The notes under the pieces were generated by a model that searched no databases, was not told the DNA's origin, and worked only from the letters and a program-made list of their open reading frames with translations. Made by a program: the position numbers and the translations under genes. Shown piece after piece: positions 58,278-64,000 of a stretch of DNA of 64,000 nt. The stretch spans positions 89,466 through 153,465 of the forward strand of contig NZ_HE978634.1 in NCBI RefSeq assembly GCF_000312045.1. The letters run 5' to 3'. Source of the DNA: Noviherbaspirillum massiliense JC206. GTDB lineage: Bacteria; Pseudomonadota; Gammaproteobacteria; Burkholderiales; Burkholderiaceae_D. Numbering within the stretch: the first letter of the stretch is position 1; every line of letters starts with the position of its first letter.

Positions 58278-60050
58278 TCAGGTGGTGGCCAGCCGGGCCT
58301 CTTGAATTGTATAGTGCCCACGCTCCTGCGAAGCGGCCTGAGCTTCTTGCCGGCCTTGAGCTGGGACAAACCGCCAGTGGATTGCGTGGAATTTCGCAAC
58401 CAGGTCGCGATGCGCAATGCTGATAACGGCGGCATCCGGCAATTCCTGCAGGACCAGGCCGTACAAAAGCTCTTCGGTTGCAGGATCGAGCGCGCTGGTT
58501 GCCTCGTCCAGGAACAGCACCTGCGGACGCGTCAGCAACACCCGCACGAACGCAAGCCGCTGCTGCTCACCGGGCGACAGGCGCTGGCTCCAGTTGTCCG
58601 ACTCATCCAGCTTGTCGGCAAGATGGGACAGCCGGCAGAGCTCCAGGTAATGGCGGATTGCAAGGTCGCGGTAGGCATTTGCCGCGGCGGGATAGGCAAT
58701 CGCTGCGCGCAGTGTGCCTATGGGTAGATAGCTTTTCTGCGGCACGAACAACAGCTTTGCATCGCTCGGGATTTCGATGCTGCCTGTTCCGTACGGCCAG
58801 ATGCCGGCGATTGCCCGGAACAAGGTCGATTTGCCGCAGCCGGACGGGCCGCTGACCAGGATGCGCTGGCCGGTATGGATGTCTCCGGACAGCGGCCGGG
58901 TCAGTGGCACACCATCAGGCAACTGCAGGCTCAGGTCGTCGAGCAGGAGCGCGCCCACATTGTTGCGAGTGACGGCAATGCCCGATTCGTGTTCGCGCGC
59001 AGCCTGGACGGCGGCATGAAATCCGGCAAGGCGATTGACACTGGCTTTCCAGTTCGCCAAGGAACTGAAGGCATCGATGAACCACGACAGCGCTTCCTGT
59101 ACATGCCCGAATGCCGAACTGATCTGCATCAACTCGCCAAGCTTGATGGCGCCCGAAAAATAGCGCGGCGCGCCGACCAGGAAGGGAAAAATGATCGCGA
59201 ATTGCGCATAGAAGGTCGAAGCGGTGTTCAGCTGCTTGGTCGTGCGCATGATGGCCCACCAGTTGCCCCTGATGCGTTCGAAGCGCCCGGAAAGATGGGA
59301 AAGTTCCTGCGGTTCGCCGCGATAGAGCGCAACCGCTTCCGCATTTTCGCGGATGCGGATCAGGCCGAAGCGGAAGTCGGCTTCGAAGCGCTGCTGCTCG
59401 AAGTTCAGATGGACCAGCGGCTTGCCTATCCACCAAACCAGCATCGAGCCGAATCCCGCATACAGGATGGCAAACCAGACCATGTATCCCGGAATGGTGA
59501 ATTCGTGCTGGGCAAGCATGAAGGACAAGGGGCCGCTGACCGCCCACAGGATGCCGATGAAGGAGACCAGGGTCACGACGCTGGACAGAAAGCCGAGCGC
59601 CAGAGACAGCGAGCCGGTGGTGAGCAGGTCGAGGTCCACCGCGATCCGCTGGTCCGGGTTATCGGCGGAGCGGGTCTGTTCGATGCGGTAATACGTCTGG
59701 TTGGCGAGCCACTCCTCCATGTACTGCCTGGTCATCCAGGTACGCCAGCGCATGCCCAGCCCCTGGGTCAGATAAATCCGGTAAATCGCGACCGCGATGT
59801 AGATGAATGCCAGATAGGAAAAGCGCCAGAGCTGCTCTCTGAAGGCCGGAAAATCCTTGGATTCCAGGGCATTGTAGAAATCCCGGTTCCAGGCGTTGAA
59901 CTGAACATCGAGATAAACCATGCCCAGCGCCAGCGCGATCACTGCCGCCAACAAGCCGCGCGCCTTCCATTTTTCTTCGGATTGCCAGTAAGGAGCAATC
60001 AAGCGCCATACGGCGCGCCAGTCGGTGCGTTCTTGATACGTGGAAGACAT
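58278..60050 (-). CDS. ABC transporter ATPase-permease, SbmA/BacA-like (YddA type)
   Basis: A 590-residue fused transporter. The SbmA/BacA-type permease (residues about 30-350, with FNAWNRDFYNALESKDF and WRTWMTRQYMEEWLANQTYYRIEQT) is joined to an ATPase with Walker A VSGPSGCGKSTLFRAI, signature QRLSPGEQQRLAFVRVLL and Walker B VLFLDEATSALDPAT. Relatives are E. coli YddA and ABCD peroxisomal transporters. Substrate unknown. The Bug receptor lies upstream with a hairpin in the gap. Confidence 0.9.
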   Translation of the reverse strand: MSSTYQERTDWRAVWRLIAPYWQSEEKWKARGLLAAVIALALGMVYLDVQFNAWNRDFYNALESKDFPAFREQLWRFSYLAFIYIAVAIYRIYLTQGLGMRWRTWMTRQYMEEWLANQTYYRIEQTRSADNPDQRIAVDLDLLTTGSLSLALGFLSSVVTLVSFIGILWAVSGPLSFMLAQHEFTIPGYMVWFAILYAGFGSMLVWWIGKPLVHLNFEQQRFEADFRFGLIRIRENAEAVALYRGEPQELSHLSGRFERIRGNWWAIMRTTKQLNTASTFYAQFAIIFPFLVGAPRYFSGAIKLGELMQISSAFGHVQEALSWFIDAFSSLANWKASVNRLAGFHAAVQAAREHESGIAVTRNNVGALLLDDLSLQLPDGVPLTRPLSGDIHTGQRILVSGPSGCGKSTLFRAIAGIWPYGTGSIEIPSDAKLLFVPQKSYLPIGTLRAAIAYPAAANAYRDLAIRHYLELCRLSHLADKLDESDNWSQRLSPGEQQRLAFVRVLLTRPQVLFLDEATSALDPATEELLYGLVLQELPDAAVISIAHRDLVAKFHAIHWRFVPAQGRQEAQAASQERGHYTIQEARLATT

Positions 60051-60127
60051 GGGGGCGGAGCTTGGAAATGAAGGGTTTCGCCTGTCGGCGGATGATGATG
60101 CTGGAGGGAATTTTGCAGGAAACGGAG

Positions 60128-60149
60128 CCCTCCCGCAATCGCGGGAGGG
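60128..60149. repeat. Perfect 9-bp inverted repeat, CCCTCCC type
   Basis: CCCTCCCGC (60128-60136), loop AATC, GCGGGAGGG (60141-60149). It lacks a U-tract on either strand. It resembles the thiS-thiG hairpin at 9066-9090, which may be a family of intergenic hairpins. It lies between the Bug and ABC genes. Confidence 0.6.
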
Positions 60150-60182
60150 GTTTGTGCTTTGGTTGTCAGTCGAGGATCAGGT

Positions 60183-61175
60183 TCAATCGACCTTGGCACC
60201 GGAATCCTTGACGACTTTCGACCATTTCCTCGTCTCGGCCTGGATGTGTGCGGCGAATTGCGCGGGCGTATTTCCGATCGGCTCAGCCCCCTGTGCCACC
60301 AGCTTTTCCTTTACTGCGGGACTGGACAAGGACTTGGCGATTTCCTGCTGCAGCTTGTCGACGATTTCTTTGGGCGTGCCGGCGGGCGCGAGGATGCCGA
60401 ACCACGAGCTGGCTTCGAAGTTGGCAAGCTCACCACCGCTTTCGGCAATCGTCGGAACATCCGGCAAGGCGGGCGAGCGCTTGCTGCTGGTGACGGCAAT
60501 GGCCCGCAGTTTTCCGGTCTTAATGAAAGGCAGCGAAGAAGGCAGGTTGTCGAACATCAGGTCCGCCTGACCTCCGATCAGGTCGGTCACGGCCGGCGAC
60601 GAGCCGCGATAGGGAATATGGACCATGAAGGTTCCAGTCTGCGTCTTGAAGAGTTCGCCAGCCAGGTGGATCGACGTGCCATTGCCGCTGGACGCCATGT
60701 TCAGCTTGCCGGGATGGGCCTTGAGGTAGGCGACAAAACTCTTGACGTCGGTGATGTGGTTTTTCTCCGCAAACGCCGTGTTCAGAACGAGTACGTTCGG
60801 CACCGCCGCGACCAGACTGACAGGCGCAAAATCCTTGATCGGGTCGAAGGTCAGCTTGGGATACAGCGACTGGTTGATCGCATGGGTGCCGACCGTGCCC
60901 ATCAGCAGCGTGTAGCCGTCCGGTGCGGACTTGGCCACGATTTCCGTGCCAATATTGCCACCCGCGCCCGGTCGGTTATCGATGATGACTTGCTGGCCCA
61001 GGCTCTTGGACAATTCGGCGCCCACTGCACGCGCCAGGATGTCGGTGGTGCCCGCCGCAGTGAAAGGCACCACCAGCCGGATCGGCTTGTCGGGATAAGT
61101 CTCCGCATGGATGAAGCTGCTTGCGCAGGCAAGCGCTGCCGCAGCGACTACAGATATCCAGCGCTGGATTTTCAT
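60183..61175 (-). CDS. Bug family (TctC-like) periplasmic solute receptor
   Basis: These receptors bind carboxylates for tripartite tricarboxylate transport or signalling. The 330-residue protein has a signal peptide ending in SSFIHAE, then [44 protein letters not shown] [35 protein letters not shown]. No TctA/TctB membrane genes are nearby. It follows the HIBADH-type gene by 24 bases, so the two are cotranscribed. Confidence 0.92.
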   Translation of the reverse strand: MKIQRWISVVAAAALACASSFIHAETYPDKPIRLVVPFTAAGTTDILARAVGAELSKSLGQQVIIDNRPGAGGNIGTEIVAKSAPDGYTLLMGTVGTHAINQSLYPKLTFDPIKDFAPVSLVAAVPNVLVLNTAFAEKNHITDVKSFVAYLKAHPGKLNMASSGNGTSIHLAGELFKTQTGTFMVHIPYRGSSPAVTDLIGGQADLMFDNLPSSLPFIKTGKLRAIAVTSSKRSPALPDVPTIAESGGELANFEASSWFGILAPAGTPKEIVDKLQQEIAKSLSSPAVKEKLVAQGAEPIGNTPAQFAAHIQAETRKWSKVVKDSGAKVD

Positions 61176-61199
61176 GGTGTCTCCTCCTTTTTTGTTGGC

Positions 61200-62111
61200 T
61201 CAGGGTAGCTTGTCCGGTTCGGTCCCCAGTCGCTTGCCTGGATTCATGCGCTCCAGCGCAAGCAGCGCCGCCGACTGATCGGCATTGGGCACCTCATTCA
61301 GGATACTGCGAAAACCGTCCGTGACCAGTTCGGTCAGGGGCAGCCGAAGGCTTGCTGCGGCGGCCGCGCCAAGTACGTTCTCCAGATCCTTGTACTGGCT
61401 TTTCACCTGACCGCCCGGCAAGAAATTTCGCTCTAGCATACGCTGTCCATGCACCTCAAGGATTCGACTTTCCGCAAATCCGCCGCGAATAGCCGCGCGT
61501 ACCGCAGCCGGGTCGGCCCCGCCGGCCCGAGCGAGCAATAGCGCTTCGGCTACGATGGCGAGCGTGCCGCCGACGATCAACTGGTTGCACAACTTGGCAA
61601 CTTGCCCGCAGCCGGCCGGGCCGACGAGAACCGGGCGCCCCATCGTCTTGAGCACCACTTCGGCGCGCTGGAAGTCAGCGGCCGTCCCGCCAGCCATGAT
61701 CGCCAAAGTGCCCGCCTCCGCTCCGATCACGCCCCCCGAAACCGGCGCATCAATGAAGGAAATGCCTCGCGCAGCAAGCTTTGCATGGAATTGCTGCGCT
61801 TCCGACTGGGCAGTGGAACTCATGTCGATCACCAGCGAACCGGAGCGCAGTGAAGGCAATGCCCGATCGAGCACCTCTCCGACAATAGGTCCGGCTTCGA
61901 GCATGGTGATGATGATGTCTGCATCATGAACCGCAGCGGACGGAGTTGCTGCTGTCCGGGCACCAAGGGCCTTGAGTGCTTCGGCCTTGGCCTGGGTGCG
62001 GTTCCAGGCAGTCAGCGGATAGCCAGCGTTCAGGAGGCGGGTCGCCATCGGTTTGCCCATCAGACCAGTGCCAAGAAAAGCGATGACGGGAAGGGATGTG
62101 GTGAGGCTCAA
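61200..62111 (-). CDS. NAD(P)-dependent beta-hydroxyacid dehydrogenase (GarR/HIBADH family)
   Basis: This family oxidises or reduces 3-hydroxyacids such as tartronate semialdehyde. The 303-residue protein has VIAFLGTGLMGKPMATRLL (cofactor fold), DAPVSGGVIGAEAGTLAIMAGG and the catalytic Lys in GCGQVAKLCNQLIVGG. The start is TTG at 62111 supported by AAGGAG five bases upstream. Divergent from the SMP-30 lactonase gene, so these genes probably work in one sugar-acid route. Confidence 0.92.
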   Translation of the reverse strand: MSLTTSLPVIAFLGTGLMGKPMATRLLNAGYPLTAWNRTQAKAEALKALGARTAATPSAAVHDADIIITMLEAGPIVGEVLDRALPSLRSGSLVIDMSSTAQSEAQQFHAKLAARGISFIDAPVSGGVIGAEAGTLAIMAGGTAADFQRAEVVLKTMGRPVLVGPAGCGQVAKLCNQLIVGGTLAIVAEALLLARAGGADPAAVRAAIRGGFAESRILEVHGQRMLERNFLPGGQVKSQYKDLENVLGAAAAASLRLPLTELVTDGFRSILNEVPNADQSAALLALERMNPGKRLGTEPDKLP

Positions 62112-62177
62112 GTTCGCTCCTTGTCGCGTTCGGTTTTCGGGGATAATGAAATTTCATTCTCCCAAAAAGGCATTACC

Positions 62178-63068
62178 GTGTCGACCGCACCCATAGAAGT
62201 GCTTTACGCCACGCCGATGCAAGTCGGCGAAAGTCCACTCTGGCATCCGAAGGAAGAAGCCCTTTACTGGATCGACATCCCGGCGCGGATGGTGCATTGC
62301 CATCATCTGCCGACTGCGGCACACCGGTCGTGGCAAATGCCTGCCGAACCCGGATGCATCGTGCGCTGCGCGACTGGAGGCCTGATCGTGGCAATGCGTT
62401 CCGGGATAGCGCATTTCGATACGGCGACCGGCGCGTTGACTGAACTGGCTGCAGCCCCGTACGATACAACGCGCATGCGCTTCAATGACGGCCGCTGCGA
62501 TGCCGCCGGCCGGCTCTGGGTCGGGACGATATATGAACCGCGCGATCAACCGCTTGGTTCGCTCTATTGCCTGGAACGTGGGTGCTTGATAAACAAGGGC
62601 TGCCCGGCCACGGTCTCGAACGGTGTCGCGTTCAGCCCGGATTCGGGCTTGCTATATCACGCCGACACGACTGCACATCGGATTACGGTGTATGAATTTG
62701 ATTTGGCACAAGGCAGGGTTGGCGAGGGCCACCTGTTCAGGCAATTTTCCAAAGACAAGGCGCATGGCTATGGAGGACGACCGGACGGCGCCGTGGTCGA
62801 TAGCGAGGGCGCGTATTGGGTTGCCGCCTTTGAAGGTGGGTGCATCCTGCGACTTTCGCCGTCCGGCGATGTGCTTCAGAAAATCGAGCTTCCGGTGCGC
62901 TGCCCCACCATGCCCGTCTTCGGCGGCGCAGACCTTCGAACGCTCTTTATTACGACCGCCCGGCATAACCGGAGCGAAGCAGAATTGGCCCAACACCCGC
63001 TCTCGGGATCCGTACTTGCGCTGCGCGTCAGTATTGCCGGTCTTGATGAGCCCAGCTATCAGCCTTAA
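62178..63068 (+). CDS. SMP-30/gluconolactonase/LRE family lactonase
   Basis: These metal-dependent six-bladed propellers open sugar lactones. The 296-residue protein has VGESPLWHPKEEALYWIDI with the first metal Glu, RMRFNDGRCDAAGRLWVGT, and VSNGVAFSPDSGLLYHADTTAHRI and GRPDGAVVDSEGAYWVAA with the Asn and Asp ligands. The start is GTG at 62178 with AAGG upstream. The exact lactone is unknown. Confidence 0.9.
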   Translation: MSTAPIEVLYATPMQVGESPLWHPKEEALYWIDIPARMVHCHHLPTAAHRSWQMPAEPGCIVRCATGGLIVAMRSGIAHFDTATGALTELAAAPYDTTRMRFNDGRCDAAGRLWVGTIYEPRDQPLGSLYCLERGCLINKGCPATVSNGVAFSPDSGLLYHADTTAHRITVYEFDLAQGRVGEGHLFRQFSKDKAHGYGGRPDGAVVDSEGAYWVAAFEGGCILRLSPSGDVLQKIELPVRCPTMPVFGGADLRTLFITTARHNRSEAELAQHPLSGSVLALRVSIAGLDEPSYQP

Positions 63069-63306
63069 GCGAGCGTTCGCGAATTAGCGATAATTTCACG
63101 GTCTACCGGCTCCGACAGCCGGCGATCACGGCTTGGCTCCGCTTTGCAGCAGACCTTCCTCAAGTTAACTCCACTTTTCCCTTGAATCCGCAAGCGCCGG
63201 TGAGCCCACTCAATACCTTCCCATAGGCATTGCGTTACAACGTCCTTGTCCGAATGATGCTGTTGGGGACAACAGCGCTCGCGTGCAATTACCGGAGATC
63301 GCTTCT

Positions 63307-63858
63307 ATGTTTTCACAACGAATTCGTCCTGGCTTGTCTGCTACCGTATGCTTGCTTCTTTGCTCGCTCCACCTGCCGGCGGGTGCCGTCGACTCGGCGT
63401 CGCTAGAATGGGGAACAGGCAACAAGACGCGAATGGCGCGCGTGGGCCTGCAATGGAATTGGAATGCGGAATGGCTGAAAACAGAGCACAGCCGTTTGAC
63501 CGGTTACTGGGATCTGACATTCTCCAGATGGCAAGGCCGGCGATTCCGTGACGTGCCTGGGGCACGCCAGTACATTACGGATGTAGGCATTACGCCGGTG
63601 CTGCGACTAGAAGGCGCCAGCGGTCGGGGCCTATATGGTGAGGTCGGGGTTGGGGCACACTGGCTATCCGAGCTTTACGACAATAATGACCGCCAATTAT
63701 CGACTCGGTTCGAGTTCGGTGATCATTTGGGAATTGGCTACGCCTTCCAAAATGGTCTGGATATCGCTTTGAAGTACCAGCATTTCTCAAACGGCGGGAT
63801 CAAAAACCCCAATGACGGAGTAAATTTTGCCGTCGTAAGGATCATGTACCGCTTTTAG
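63307..63858 (+). CDS. Lipid A 3-O-deacylase PagL-like outer membrane protein
   Basis: PagL is an eight-stranded outer-membrane barrel that removes the 3-O acyl chain of lipid A. The 183-residue protein has a signal peptide (PGLSATVCLLLCSLHLPAGA) and the His-Ser catalytic pair in KYQHFSNGGIKNPNDG (His159, Ser161). It ends with an aromatic strand end (VRIMYRF). The ATG is chosen because GGAGA lies about ten bases upstream; GTG at 63283 is also open. No LPS genes are near. Confidence 0.88.
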   Translation: MFSQRIRPGLSATVCLLLCSLHLPAGAVDSASLEWGTGNKTRMARVGLQWNWNAEWLKTEHSRLTGYWDLTFSRWQGRRFRDVPGARQYITDVGITPVLRLEGASGRGLYGEVGVGAHWLSELYDNNDRQLSTRFEFGDHLGIGYAFQNGLDIALKYQHFSNGGIKNPNDGVNFAVVRIMYRF

Positions 63859-64000
63859 CACCCCGCGTTGATTGCCTCAGCGGCGCCGGAAATACATCAC
63901 GCCGAAAGATCAGACGTACCAGTAGTCGCACAACCCAAAGCCGACACTGCGTCGAGAGCTGCGGCGAATCGCGGCGTCATTTTTCCAAACACAAAAAAAA

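Noticed and set aside
63859..64000. A-rich end of the window after the PagL gene
   Set aside because: No stem precedes the terminal A-run within view, so it cannot be called a terminator or a gene start.

Overview
The window looks like core chromosome of a Gram-negative betaproteobacterium of the order Burkholderiales. The family Oxalobacteraceae (Herbaspirillum/Noviherbaspirillum/Herminiimonas-like) is the best guess. This rests on gene order (polA, LOG protein, DUF2782, thrB, BPSS1780 membrane protein, uvrD; dusB-fis-purH-ruvC; rplM-rpsI-argC; coq7), the GC-rich codon use, the Porin_4-type porins and a Bug-family solute receptor. No phage, insertion sequence, CRISPR array, rRNA or tRNA gene was seen. 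It is mostly housekeeping DNA with a few accessory genes, so the most interesting material is regulatory RNA and gene-boundary structure.

Layout. 1-6.8 kb: 5' part of polA (leftward), then rightward LOG nucleotidase, DUF2782, thrB and a membrane protein, then leftward uvrD. 6.8-11.4 kb: leftward thiamine operon thiC-thiS-thiG-thiD-thiE under a TPP riboswitch. 11.5-16.1 kb: valS, a DUF2147 protein, an SMR (SugE/Gdx-like) transporter with a damaged 3' end, and a 2-keto-4-pentenoate hydratase-family gene. 16.4-22.4 kb: recombination and nucleotide genes ruvB-ruvA, ruvC, purH, fis, dusB, with one divergent membrane protein carrying a HELAH motif between ruvA and ruvC. 22.5-31.2 kb: histidine phosphatase, PEBP protein, dtd, tyrS, M23 peptidase, anmK, erpA, bactofilin, a DUF6776-like protein, argC. 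31.3-34 kb: rpsI, rplM, a probable small RNA with an anti-Shine-Dalgarno loop, an OsmC protein, coq7.

34-38.3 kb: three tandem porins, each with its own terminator; the first two share a 39-bp upstream element. 38.3-46.2 kb: DUF3025, pyrC, the glutamate/aspartate ABC transporter gltI-gltJ-gltK-gltL, a glutamate dehydrogenase and a HypT-like LysR regulator, which together suggest glutamate uptake feeding 2-oxoglutarate. 46.2-53.6 kb: Atm1-type ABC exporter, hotdog thioesterase, Tat-exported PhoD phosphatase, fadD, and a predicted aminopeptidase lipoprotein. 53.7-64 kb: an orphan molybdopterin oxidoreductase, M20 amidohydrolase, DUF3047 lipoprotein, SbmA/YddA-type ABC protein, Bug receptor, beta-hydroxyacid dehydrogenase, SMP-30 lactonase (the last three look like a sugar-acid locus) and a PagL lipid A deacylase.

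The strongest non-coding calls are the TPP riboswitch with a readable translational switch (11.22-11.38 kb), the promoter-three-hairpin-terminator sRNA candidate at 32.36-32.50 kb, the terminator whose U-tract abuts the anmK start codon, and the terminator-like hairpin between gltI and gltJ. All names come from reading translated sequence and recalled family features; no database search was possible.
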